DNA of 64,000 bases from Cyprinodon diabolis (lineage: Eukaryota > Chordata > Actinopteri > Cyprinodontiformes > Cyprinodontidae). The notes under the pieces are model-generated. The model searched no databases and was not told the origin of the DNA. It saw only the letters and a list, made by a program, of their open reading frames with translations. Location of the stretch: the NCBI GenBank assembly GCA_030533445.1, contig CM060064.1, positions 48,981,531 to 49,045,530 of the forward strand, in the 5' to 3' direction. The first letter of the stretch is position 1; every line of letters begins with the position of its first letter. Both the position numbers and the translations under genes were made by a program. Shown in pieces: positions 1-8,692 of the stretch.

Positions 1-168
1 GAATCCCAAAGAAAATTCCAGAAAATCACATCATATGAATTTATTAAAATTGATAACCATCTGATGAGGAAAAACAAGTATTTGACACCCTGAACAAACA
101 GCATGTTAATATTAAAAAAACAAAACCATTATTGGCCAGCACAGATGTCAAACGGTTTTTATAGTTGG

Positions 169-1415
169 TAGAGATGGCAAAAGTACTCACTTTCCATACT
201 TGAATAAAAGTACAGATACTTGTGTTAAAAAATTCTCTGGTAAAAGTGGAAGTACTGATTAAACTTCTTTACTCAAGTAAAAGTAACAAAGTACATGTCA
301 TGATGGGTCTCTGATTAAACCCACATGCAGAACACCACAGGAGACTGGATAAAAGTTCAACAGTTTTTTTGAATAAACACACAGAGTTATTTGTTTGCAC
401 TGATTCTGGTACAGGTCCGGGACTGGATTCACAGAGTTCTCTGTAGAGAGGGACAGTTTGGTTAGCCAGGCAGCAGTGACGTCTTGACAGAGTTTGATAC
501 TGAATTGTACCTGATGAGGTTCAGACTGATCGGTGGAGAAAGGGAACCAGTTGGGTCCAGAGACTGATGGTTCACCAGAGAGCTTGGCTTCAGACTAGTG
601 AGGTTCAGACCTTGGATTGTTCTCCTAGTTCTCTCCAGAGAACTGACAGGGAGATGCAGGCTGAGGTTCTTCAGGTTTGGCTTCTCAGAGCAGGCAGGCA
701 GGTTTCCAAACATGAGCTCCTCCAGAGCTCCAGACTTCAATCAGGTCTTCCAAAACTGGTCAACACTCCGGCGCTGAAGGGAAGTAAAGCCTCTGCTTAT
801 ATAGCTGGTCTCCTGCTGAGATAAATCAGCCTCAGGTGTGCAGGTGGCTTCGGCTCAGGAGATCCAGGGCGCTCTCTGCTGGAGAAAGGTGGCAGATCTC
901 CAGATCCCAACAGTACAGGCATGTAAATTTACTTAAAGTATAAAAGTAAAATAGGAACCACTTTTTTCATGGCGTTGCCTACATTTTAAATGGATGTCTG
1001 CCAATAGGACTAGATCTCTGTTGTGTTCATTTTCAATCATCTTGTCGTCCATACTATGCTAACGCCACCGCCACCAAGCTGCAATGATTTGCCGCCAATG
1101 AATACCGCCGAATCTGTCGATTCATATTGTAGTGGTGCGTCAAATGCAACGTAGATTCCCATCCAATTAGATTGAATTTGGTATTGATGACGTGAAAAAT
1201 AATAACGGTAACTCCATTGAAATGATTCAAAACTAAAGTAACGAGCCAATTTTTAAATATGTAAGGAGTAGAAAGTACAGATATTTGTGTAAAAATGTAA
1301 GGAGTAGAAGTAAAAAGTCACCATAAAAATAAGTAGTAAAGTAAAGTCAAAATATCAGAAAAATCTACTTGAGAACAGTAACGAAGTATTTGTACTTTGT
1401 TACTTCCCATCTCTG
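169..1415. mobile_element. hAT (Tol2-type) non-autonomous DNA transposon with 8-bp target duplication
   Basis: Flanked by the perfect 8-bp direct repeat ATAGTTGG (161-168 and 1416-1423), the duplication size made by hAT transposases. The termini form an imperfect short inverted repeat: TAGAGATGGCAA on the left against CAGAGATGGGAA read inward from the right. Both subterminal regions are rich in AAGTAC/AGTACTT motifs, as in Tol2-type elements of fish. No transposase frame is visible, so it is non-autonomous. It sits inside the Tc1-like element and is itself split by a solo LTR at 296-912; without that insertion it would be about 625 bp. Confidence 0.85.
296..912 (-). mobile_element. Solo LTR (gypsy-type) nested in the hAT element, 5-bp target duplication
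   Basis: A 617-bp segment with TG...CA ends (TGTCATGATGGG at the left, ending CCCAACA), flanked by the 5-bp direct repeat GTACA (291-295 and 913-917). Removing it and one GTACA restores the AAAGTACAGGCATGTAAA run expected inside the hAT subterminal region. On the minus strand a TATA box (CTATATAAG, about 797-805) lies about 110 bases into the LTR, a usual U3/R position, which sets the orientation. No internal retroviral-type coding sequence is present, so this is a solo LTR left by LTR-LTR recombination. The gypsy label rests on the 5-bp duplication, ends and length and is less certain than the solo-LTR call. Confidence 0.75.
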
Positions 1416-1517
1416 ATAGTTGGTGACAAGGTTTGAGCACATTTCAGCAGGGATATTGGCCCACTCCTCCCTGCAGACAGCCTCCAAATCATTCAGGTTA
1501 CGAGGTCACCTGGCAAC

Positions 1518-2042
1518 TCAAATTTTAAGCTCCCTCCAAAGATTTTCAATTGTATTCAGGTGTGGAGACTGGCTAGGCCACTCCAGAACCTTGATGTGCT
1601 TCTTCTTCAGCCACTCTGTTGTTGTTTTGGTGGTGTGCTTAGGGTTGTTGTGATGCTGAAACACCCATCCTCCACCCATCTTCAGCTCTCTCACTGAGGG
1701 AAGGAGATTTTGGTCCAGAATTCCACCATACATGGCCCCGTCCATCCTCCCCTCAATACCATGGAGTTGTCCCGTCCCCTTGGCTGAAAAGCACCCCCAA
1801 AGCATGATGTTGCCACCACCATGCTTGACGGTGGGGATGGTGTTCTTTGGGTTGTACTCTGTGTTCTTTGCCCTGCAAACACGAGTTGAGTTAAGGCCAA
1901 AAAAGTTCTATTTTGGTCTCATCTGACCACATCACCTTCTACCAGGCCTCTTCTGGGTCATCCAGGTGGTGAATGGCGAACTTCATGCGGGCCTGTACAT
2001 GTTTCTTCTTCAGCAGGGGGACCTTGCGTGCGCCGCAGGATT
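1518..2042 (-). pseudogene. Tc1/mariner-family transposase, C-terminal half, frameshifted and catalytically dead
   Basis: Cut-and-paste transposase of the DD34E Tc1 family. In minus-strand order the recognisable pieces are a KKKHVQARMKFA block (about 2010-1975), [12 protein letters not shown] (about 1930-1895) holding the first catalytic Asp, then [10 protein letters not shown] through [10 protein letters not shown] (1805-1518). A one-base deletion near 1900 in a T-run shifts the frame and brings a TAA in at once. The second catalytic Asp is lost: the family normally has DNDPKH at this point, while here about 1640-1652 reads HNNPKH. The last block reads [11 protein letters not shown] where SPDLNPIENLW is usual; the catalytic Glu is kept. 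The N-terminal DNA-binding half is absent. The family call is firm, and so is the inactivity. Confidence 0.88.
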
Positions 2043-2061
2043 GGTTGGAATCAATTGTAAA

Positions 2062-2405
2062 TGATTCCAACCATTTAAAATTTGGATGATCAGAGTTATT
2101 ACCTTGTAGATTTAACAAATAACTTATCTCTAGTTTTGTTATTTTTAAATCCAACGGCATTTCTCCCATTTCTCCTTGCATTGCTGCTGTGGATGTGGTT
2201 TTTAATGCTCCAGTACATAATCTTAATGCCTGGTGCTGGATAATGTCTAATTCAGCCAGATGTATTTTAGCTGCTGAACTGTAAACTATTCAACCAAAGT
2301 TTATGTTAGATCTTACCATACCTGTGTAAATCTGTTTTAGTGATTGTCTATCTGCTCCCCAGTCACTGCCAGCCAAGAATCTCAAAATATTTAAGACCTT
2401 CAAAC
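2062..2405 (-). pseudogene. I/Jockey-type LINE fragment (reverse transcriptase C-terminal region)
   Basis: Read on the minus strand, the segment translates as a decayed non-LTR retrotransposon region just downstream of the reverse transcriptase core: LNILRFLAGSDWGADRQSL, then IYTGMVRSNINFG, then IVYSSAAK, then LDIIQHQALRLCTGA and MPLDLKITKLEISYLLNLQG. This succession (GADR, then a conserved FG/YGC block, then LD.IQ..ALRL.TGA) is typical of I and Jockey superfamily LINEs. An in-frame TGA replaces the residue after NINFG, at about 2289-2291. Endonuclease and reverse transcriptase core are absent. It abuts the broken Tc1-like element at 2044-2062. Confidence 0.7.
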
Positions 2406-3518
2406 AATTTTTTGAATTTGTAACCTGCAGAAAATAATCGACTGCATTTTATTTTGGCGGGTCAAACCGGGAAGCACGCTATAAGTTCTGGGTCGAAGGT
2501 GAACTCGGACCTCCTCTGTTGCTGCTACTGCTGTGGCTAGCTACTCATGTTGGCGTTTTCCTAAATCGCCGAAGAATATTGGGACTTAAATTGAAACAAC
2601 CGAAGCATTGCATTAAGTGTGCTGTGACAACCACTCGACGGTGAGTTGTTGATCCTTTGTTATTTGTCTTTTTTTTTAAGTTGAAACTCGGCGGCGACAC
2701 GCCCCCTTATAACTTCTGTATTGGCGTTTTTAAATGGTTTTGTGGTCTAAAAAACCATTTTCTTTTGTTAATTATGTGGTCGAATGAAAGATATGCCGTT
2801 AAAGCCATAGATAAGCCCTTTGATTTTGTCCTTTATGGATACTTTTAGTTATTTTTCTTATTATTATTTTAATTTTGTGAACGGCCAATGGAGCTCTGCA
2901 CTTGATTGGTTTCTATGTAGTTGCGCAACAAATCCAGAAACCAATTCAATGTTTGTTGAAATGGAATTCAAGTAAATTAATTTTAATTGACATCAGTGTC
3001 AATTAAAATTTGATAGACTTTAAAAAGTGCACTTTACTTTGATAACTTGTCTGACTTTGTTTTTGATATCTTGACTGACTTTGATATTTTTACTTGAGCT
3101 GTAACCTTGATGTTGCTAACTTGAAACTTAATTGAATGATTCCTGACAAAAATTATTTGGAATATAATTATGTTTTTTTTATGTTTAGTTGTTGGATAGC
3201 AGTTTAACTTTGGTAAAGTACTAATTTTTGTTTTATGTATGACCTCGTTTAGGTCGGGGTTTTCCCCCCCCCCACTGTCTCACGTCAGGATGGCGAGCTA
3301 CCACCGGATCACCGCAGCTTTGCGGTAGGATGCAATTATTTTTTTTTCCTTTTTCTTCTTCCCTTTGATCATGGACTAAACCAGATGGACTCTTGTTTGG
3401 TGAATCATTAATCACCTTAACAAAAAAAACCACAGACTTAAATGAGAGGAAGAAACCCTCTTTTGCCTCATCAGGGTTTATTTGTTTGTAGTTGTTTTCT
3501 TGTTGTTTTCTTTGTCTA
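2406..3518. other. Intergenic, no gene recognised
   Basis: About 1.1 kb with no supportable coding region. 2455-2640 is richer in CpG than its surroundings and ends at a good splice-donor match (ACG|GTGAGT at 2641), so an untranslated first exon or the 5' end of a mobile element is conceivable, but nothing identifies it. 2640-3240 is AT-rich. It contains a perfect hairpin at 2979-3010. 3258-3272 has a C-run, followed by T-rich sequence up to the telomeric remnant at 3519. Confidence 0.4.
2979..3010. repeat. Perfect 14-bp inverted repeat with 4-nt loop
   Basis: The left arm AATTTTAATTGACA (2979-2992) is exactly the reverse complement of the right arm TGTCAATTAAAATT (2997-3010), with TCAG between. 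It lies in anonymous AT-rich DNA with no neighbouring gene and no following T-tract that would suggest a terminator. It may be a hairpin end of an unrecognised mobile element, or chance in AT-rich sequence. Confidence 0.6.
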
Positions 3519-3533
3519 TGGGTTAGGGTTAGG
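3519..3533 (+). repeat. Short interstitial telomeric remnant (two TTAGGG-like units)
   Basis: GGGTTAGGGTTAGG lies immediately before a 144-bp sequence that recurs at 8549, where it is again preceded by TTAGGG repeats. The repeated association makes this a telomere-derived remnant and not a chance match. Confidence 0.65.
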
Positions 3534-3677
3534 TGTAGGAATAGTATCACGATGACATCCCCCTAAATCAGTCCATTGACCGAAAAAGGTATGGTTCAGG
3601 GAGTCAAAGGCAAGGCACTGGCCGACGCATGTCACTCAAGAGCTCATCTCCTTTTGTTTGGCCCGGGTAGGAAGTAC
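3534..3677. repeat. Telomere-linked 144-bp repeat, copy A
   Basis: Matches 8549-8692 over 144 bases at a constant offset of 5015, with one mismatch seen (G at 3660 against A at 8675). Both copies begin directly after TTAGGG-type repeats. Copy A joins an L2/CR1-type LINE fragment at 3678, while copy B continues into other sequence. No coding function or known family is recognised. The near-identity points to recent duplication or gene conversion. Confidence 0.85.
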
Positions 3678-4757
3678 TACATGGCAGCTGATGCTGGGTC
3701 TACATCTCTCCTTGTTCTCCTTGATCTAACTGCAGCCTTTGACACTGTGGACCATAACATCCTACTACACCGTCTTCATGCGGAGGTCGGTCTCTGTGAC
3801 ACTGTTCTGGACTGGTTTAAATCTTTTCTCTCCAATCGGCTGGAATGTGTTAGCCTTGGCAAGGCCAAGTCCCAGGCTGTCTCTGTCTCCTGTGGTGTCC
3901 CACAAGGGTCAGTATTAGGGCCCCTGCTGTTTTCCCTTTACATGCTGCCTTTGGGTCAAATCATAAATCGATATAACATCTCCTTTCACTGCTACGCCGA
4001 CGATATACAACTTTATATTAGAACTGGAGCATCATCACCATCTTCACTTAATGCTTTCACTACCTGCCTGGAGGAGATAAGGAAGTGGATGACTCAGAAT
4101 TTCCTTCAGTTAAACTGCTCCAAAACTGAGGCCATGCTGATCGGAACACCTCACCAGGTTCAATCTTCAACTATGACGACTGTTTTCTTTTCTGGACAAG
4201 ACATCCCCCTTTCCACCATAGTTACAAATCTTGGAGTTAGAATGGATTCTCAACTTACTTTTGAAAATCACATTAAGCATCTGTTTAAAATCTGTTTCCT
4301 TCATCTTCGTAATATCTCCAAAATTCATCCGTTTCTTTCTTTTTCTGATGCTGAGACTCTCGTTCATGCATTTGTCTCCTCCAGGTTAGACTACTGCAAC
4401 TCTCTGTTTGTTGTAATCCATAAAAAACATCTTCAGAAGCTCCAATACATTCAAAACAGCGCAGCCAAGATTCTCTTGAGGGCCCGCAAATCTGCCCATA
4501 TTACACCTCTTCTGCATGACCTTCACTGGCTTCCCATCACCTGCAGAATTCAATACAAAATCGCGCTCATCACCCATCAGTGTTTAAACGGATCCTCACC
4601 GGATTATCTGAAGGACCTTCTCACTCCACATTCATCCACCAGATCTCTTCGATCACAAGACTGCAACTTCCTTCACCTTCCTCGCTCCAGATTAAGGTCC
4701 ATGGGAGATCGGGCCTTCGCTGTCGCTGCCCCCCGTCTCTCTATAAGTGTAGTATAA
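3576..4757 (+). pseudogene. L2/CR1-type LINE reverse transcriptase fragment (393-codon open frame)
   Basis: Non-LTR retrotransposon reverse transcriptase. The frame is open for 393 codons, but only about residues 35-388 (3678-4741) are LINE sequence; the first 34 codons read through the unrelated 144-bp repeat. Visible motifs are LLDLTAAFDTVDH (about 48-60, motif A), GVPQGSVLGPLLFS (107-120, motif B), YADDIQLYI (140-148, catalytic YADD), and the thumb and C-terminal tail with RLDYCNSL and a late PRSRLRSMGDRAFAVAAPRL. The N-terminal endonuclease and first reverse transcriptase blocks are missing, and the tail stops abruptly at about 4741, where normal elements continue with a conserved W. The clade is L2/CR1 by the pattern of the tail. 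It is a 5'- and 3'-truncated copy with a surprisingly intact frame, so fairly young. Confidence 0.85.
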
Positions 4758-5149
4758 GGGTGGAGGTTATGATTAATTGAAGATAAGTATATTAATTTTA
4801 TTAATTTTAGTTCAATGGAGGAAGCAGAGTCAGGGTAAACCGCCCTGGAATGGGCTAAGTCGACCCCCGCCAGTCTGGCATGTGAACTCTGCCCCCTCCA
4901 CTCCCTGCAGTTCTAAACTGAGGGAAGGGAGGTGGGTAGAGGGAAATGTTTTATAAATAAATATTTTTTAGGTCTAATATTGGTAGGAGTTTTGTTACTA
5001 AAGGTTAAGATTTTGATAATTTCGGTGTAAAATAGGGTGTAAGGGATTTTATAGAAATTAGTGAGGAGTGGTCACATTATGGTATTAATTCACTAATTGT
5101 GGTTAATTTAAGGTTGCTCATCAGGTGTTTAAAAGGAGACATCTAATGT
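4742..5149. other. Spacer between LINE fragment and satellite
   Basis: No coding capacity is seen. The first part (4751-4821) is similar to 7799-7864 on the far side of the satellite, so the satellite is bracketed by related sequence. 4830-4930 is GC-richer and holds a short inverted-looking pair (GGGTAAACCGCCC, then CCCCCTCCACTCCC), not assigned. The remainder is AT-rich and leads into the first satellite monomer. Confidence 0.4.
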
Positions 5150-6013
5150 AAAAGAGGGCTTAATACCAAGCATATTATGGTGAGATGGCCGTGTTAAGGC
5201 TTTATCTCCAAATATATCAGATTAATCAATCTTGGAGTTTTAAAAGAGGGCTTAATAACAAGCATATTATGGTGAGATGGCCAGGTTAAGGCTTTATCTC
5301 CAAATATAACAGATTAATAAATTTTGGAGTTTTAAAAGAGGGCTTAATAACAAGCATATTATGGTGAGATGGCCATGTTAAGGTATTATCTCCAAATATA
5401 TCAGATTAATCAATCTTGGAGTTTTAAAAGAGGGCTTAATACCAAGCATATTATGGTGAGATGGCCATGTTAAGGCTTTATCTCCAAATAGATCAGATTA
5501 ATAAATCTTGGAGATTTAAAAGAGGGCTTAATACCAAGCATATTATAGTGAGATGGCCATGTTAAGGCATTATCTCCAAATATATCAGATTAATCAATCT
5601 TGGAGTTTTAAAAGAGGGCTTAATACCAAGCATATTATGGTGAGATGGCCATGTTAAGGCTTTATCTCCAAATATATCAGATTAATAAATCTTGGAGATT
5701 TAAAAGAGGGCTTAATACCAAGCATATTATGGTGAGATGGCCATGTTAAGGCTTTATCTCCAATTATATCAGATTAGTAAATCTTGGAGTTTTAAAAGAG
5801 GGCTTAATATCAAGCATATTATGGTGAGATGGCCATGTTAAGGCATTATCTCCAAATATATCAGATTTGGTTAATAAATCTTGGAGTTTTAAAAGAGGGC
5901 TTAATACCAAGCATATTAAGGTGAGATGGCCATGTTAAGGCTTTATCTCCAAATATATCAGATCAATAAATCTTGGAGTTTTAAAAGAGGGCTTAATACC
6001 AAGCATATTAGGA
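5150..6013. repeat. Satellite array, 92-bp monomer
   Basis: About nine tandem copies of a 92-bp AT-rich monomer. AGAGGGCTTAATA recurs at 5153, 5245, 5337 and onward at 92-bp spacing. Each monomer contains AGATGGCCATGTTAAGG followed by ATCTCCAAATATATCAG. Copies differ by a few substitutions (ACCAAGC or AACAAGC, CAATCTTGG or TAAATCTTGG). It passes without a break into a related shorter-period array at about 6014. Confidence 0.92.
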
Positions 6014-7555
6014 TGAGATGGTCATGTTAAGACTGCATCACAAAAGATAAAGTTTGAAATTAATGTTAGGTTAAAAAACCTGAAATGAGATGGTCATGTT
6101 AAGACTGCATCCCAAAAGATAAAGCTTAAAATTAATGTTAGGTTAATAAACCTTGGAATGAGATGGCCATGTTAAGACTGCATCCCAAAGATAAAGTTTA
6201 AATTAATGTTAGGTTAGTAAACCTTGGAATGAGATGGTCATGTTAAGACTATATCCCAAAAAAATGAAGTTTAAAGTTAAATCTAGGTTATTAAACCTTG
6301 GAATGAGATGGTCATGTTAAGACTGCATCCCAAAAGATAAAGTTTAAATTAATGCTAGGTTAATAAGCCTTGGAATGAGATGGTCATGTTAAGACTATAT
6401 CCCAAAAAAAATTTAAGTTTAAAGTTAAATCTAGGTTATTAAACCTTGGAATGAGGTGGTCATGTTAAGACTGCATCCCAAAAGGTAAGTTTAAAGTTTA
6501 AAATGTTAGGTAATAAACCTTGAAATGAGATGGTCATATTAAGACTGCATCACAAAAGATAAAGTTTAAATTAATGCTGGGTTAATAAGCCTTGGAATGA
6601 GATGGTCATGTTTAGACTATATCCCAAAATATGAAGTTTAAAGTTAAATCTAGGTTATTACACCTTGGAATGAGATGGTCATGTTAAGACAGCCTCCCAA
6701 AAGGTAAGTTTAAAGTTTAAAATGTTAGGTAATAAACCTTGAAATGAGATGGTCATGTTAAGACTGCATCACAAAAGATAAAGTTTAAATTAATGCTGGG
6801 TTAATAAGCCTTGGAATGAGACGGTTATGTTAAGACTATATCCCAAAATATGAAGTTTAAAGTTAAATCTAGGTTATTAAACCTTGGAATGAGATGGTCA
6901 TGTTAAGACTGCATCCTCAAAGATAAATGTAAAATAAAGGCAAGGTTAAAAAACCTTAAATGAGATGGTCATGTTAAGACTGCATCCCAAAAGATAAAGT
7001 TTAAAATTAATGCCAGGTTAATAAACCTTAGAGTGAGATGGTCATGTTAAGACTACATCCAAAAGATAAAATTTAGGATTAATGTTAGTTTAATAAACGT
7101 TGAAATGAGAAGGTCATATTAAGACTGCATCTCAAAAGATAAAGTTTAAAATTAAGTCTAGGTTAATAAACCTTGGAATGAGATGGTCATGTTAAGACTA
7201 TATCCCAAAAGATAAAGTTGAAAATTAAGTCTAGGTTAATAAACCTTGGAATGAGATGGTCATGTTGAGACTATATCCCAAAAGATAAAGTTTAAAATTA
7301 AGTCTAGGTTAATAAACCTTGGAATGAGATGGTCATGTTAAGACTATATCCCAAAAGATAAAGTTTAAAATTTAAGGTTTGAAACTAATGTTAGGTAATA
7401 AACCTTGAGATTAGATGGTCATGTTAAGACTGCATCCAAAAAGAAAAAATGCAAAATTAATGTTAGCTTAATAAACCCTGAAATGAGATGGTCCGTTAAG
7501 ACTACATCTCAAAAGAAAGAGTTTAAAATTAATGCTAAGTTAATAAACCTGGTTT
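6014..7555. repeat. Satellite array, about 73-bp monomer related to the 92-bp family
   Basis: About 21 tandem copies with period 71-75 bp; GAGATGGTCATGTTAAGACT recurs at 6014, 6086, 6160, 6231 and onward. It shares the AGATGG(C/T)CATGTTAAG core and the AATAAA(C/T)CTTGGA end with the 92-bp monomer but lacks the AGAGGGCTTAATACC block, so it looks like a derivative with an internal loss. Sub-variants alternate (GCATCCCAAAAGATAAAG against ATATCCCAAAAA), suggesting dimers or short higher-order units in places. Confidence 0.9.
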
Positions 7556-7740
7556 ATTAAAAATATATCCGATTAGGTTAATAAATCTTGGAGTTGTAAA
7601 AGAGGGCTAATACCAAGCATATTTTGGTGAGATGGCCATGTTAAGGTTTTAACTCAAAACATATCAGATTAGGTTAATAAATCTTGGATTATTCAAGAGG
7701 ATCTATTATGGTAGTTGTCATGTTAGGACATAATTTCAAA
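7556..7740. repeat. Degenerate distal edge of the satellite (92-bp type)
   Basis: After the 73-bp array the pattern returns to the 92-bp type (GAGGGCTAATACCAAGC, then GAGATGGCCATGTTAAGG, about 7600-7680) with more substitutions and shortened spacing. Higher divergence at the edge than in the centre is usual for satellites homogenised by unequal exchange. Confidence 0.75.
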
Positions 7741-8115
7741 CCTACTAAATTTTATTATTAGTTTTTTCAAACTTGGGTTTTTATTATTATTAAAGGACAA
7801 GTATGGGCTGGAGGGGGAGCTGTATATAATTGAGGTAAACATATTAATTTTAGATCAATGGAGGGCCATAATAAGTGTTTCTTAGGTTTAGGATACAGAT
7901 TAGGGTTAGGTTTATAATCTAAAAAGAGGCAAAAAGGTGAGGCATCAGAACTAGGAAATTCAGAATCAGGATTAGTCCTGATCTAACGGCTGCATAGGTT
8001 AAACGGATTGGTCTGTTAGTTTTTTTCTATTTTCCAGGTGGATCTGTCGGTGGAGGCCGTAGAGGGCAGGACCCCTGAGGAGCACGCAGCGCAGAGGGCT
8101 ACGGGCTGGTTAGGG
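7741..8115. other. Spacer between satellite and first Penelope-like element
   Basis: No gene is seen. 7799-7864 is similar to 4751-4821. GATTAGGGTTAGGTT at about 7901-7915 is telomere-like. The sequence up to 8107 is anonymous. GGTTAGGG at 8108-8115 is a single telomere-type unit exactly where the 3' end of the first Penelope-like element begins. Confidence 0.45.
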
Positions 8116-8510
8116 ATTCTGAAAAGGAGAGGGACCCGCCACCAAGGCAACAGATCCCCCTGTGCACAGGCACCTCTGCGCCAGCCCCCCCAGGGAGCCT
8201 ACTTCTCATTAAGGCCTGATGGGGTCAGAGTGCTTAATCTGGATATCCAGATGCGTTCAGCTCTTCTACGTTGGGCCGTGGTCCAGGTGATGTTGGATTG
8301 GAGGATGGTGGCAGTTAGGGCCTTCCATCCATGTAAAATAAAATGTTGAACCAGCAATGTGTGTGTGTCTATTTGTCTGGATATGTTATATCTGTGCTGT
8401 GTGAAACGGGTGAGAATAGAATTGCTGGTTTCTCCCACGTATTGCTTCTTACAGGTCTTGCAGCTGATCAAATAAACACAGTTTTTTGTTTTAGGGTGTC
8501 CAGATGAGTC
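8116..8510 (-). mobile_element. Penelope-like element, copy 1, heavily 5'-truncated
   Basis: Only the last 104 codons and a short 3' untranslated region remain. In element sense it starts, in frame, at the residues just before the GIY-YIG domain (truncation point 8510, directly against TTAGGG repeats) and ends with about 83 bases of 3' untranslated sequence, then CCCTAACC. The domain is about 60% identical to that of copy 2, so it belongs to a different subfamily and is not a recent duplicate. Confidence 0.85.
8199..8510 (-). pseudogene. GIY-YIG endonuclease domain of truncated Penelope-like element (partial)
   Basis: Uninterrupted minus-strand frame of 103 codons plus a TAG stop, with no start of its own. 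It carries the PLE-type GIY-YIG nuclease: a GIY-equivalent VYLISC, two Cys between the half-motifs (SCKTCKKQ), QYVGETSNS as the YIG part, the conserved Arg in LTRFTQHRYN, and the downstream QRRRAERIW with the presumed metal-binding Glu, ending GLNEK. In full elements this domain nicks target DNA. The reverse transcriptase is entirely missing, so this copy is inert. Confidence 0.88.
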
Positions 8511-8548
8511 AGGGTTAGGGTTAGGGTTAGGGTTAGGTTAGGGTTAGG
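8511..8548 (+). repeat. Interstitial telomeric repeat, about six TTAGGG units
   Basis: Runs of TTAGGG with one TTAGG shortening, G-strand on the plus strand, beginning exactly at the 5' truncation point of Penelope-like copy 1 and ending at the 144-bp repeat copy B. Consistent with telomere addition onto a broken or newly extended end. Confidence 0.92.
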
Positions 8549-8692
8549 TGTAGGAATAGTATCACGATGACATCCCCCTAAATCAGTCCATTGACCGAAA
8601 AAGGTATGGTTCAGGGAGTCAAAGGCAAGGCACTGGCCGACGCATGTCACTCAAGAGCTCATCTCCTTTTGTTTAGCCCGGGTAGGAAGTAC
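8549..8692. repeat. Telomere-linked 144-bp repeat, copy B
   Basis: Second copy of the sequence at 3534-3677 (143 of 144 bases the same by direct reading). It again follows TTAGGG repeats directly. After 8692 the sequence diverges from copy A, marking the duplication edge. Confidence 0.85.

Larger units (their letters stand above)
1..2044 (-). mobile_element. Tc1-like DNA transposon, degenerate, interrupted by a hAT element
   Basis: Two pieces (1-168 and 1416-2044) become one continuous Tc1-like sequence once the hAT insertion at 169-1415 and one copy of its 8-bp target duplication are removed. The outer piece resembles the non-coding end region of fish Tc1 elements (for example the AAGTATTTGAC stretch near 80). 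The inner piece carries transposase coding sequence on the minus strand. The element is cut off at about 2044, where I/Jockey-type LINE sequence follows, so the transposase N-terminal half and one terminal inverted repeat are missing. The other terminus probably lies left of the window. It is a fossil and cannot encode an active transposase. Confidence 0.85.

Noticed and set aside
1691..1926. Small frames on both strands within the Tc1-like element
   Set aside because: Out-of-frame shadows of the transposase remnant.
2455..2645. First exon and CpG promoter of a host gene, with a splice donor at 2641
   Set aside because: Only a donor match and mild CpG enrichment; no downstream exon or coding sequence could be found before the next repeats.
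3233..3550. 105-codon minus-strand frame
   Set aside because: No domain; runs through poly-T/poly-C tracts and the telomeric remnant.
8038..8349. 103-codon plus-strand frame
   Set aside because: Antisense to the GIY-YIG domain and 3' region of Penelope-like copy 1.
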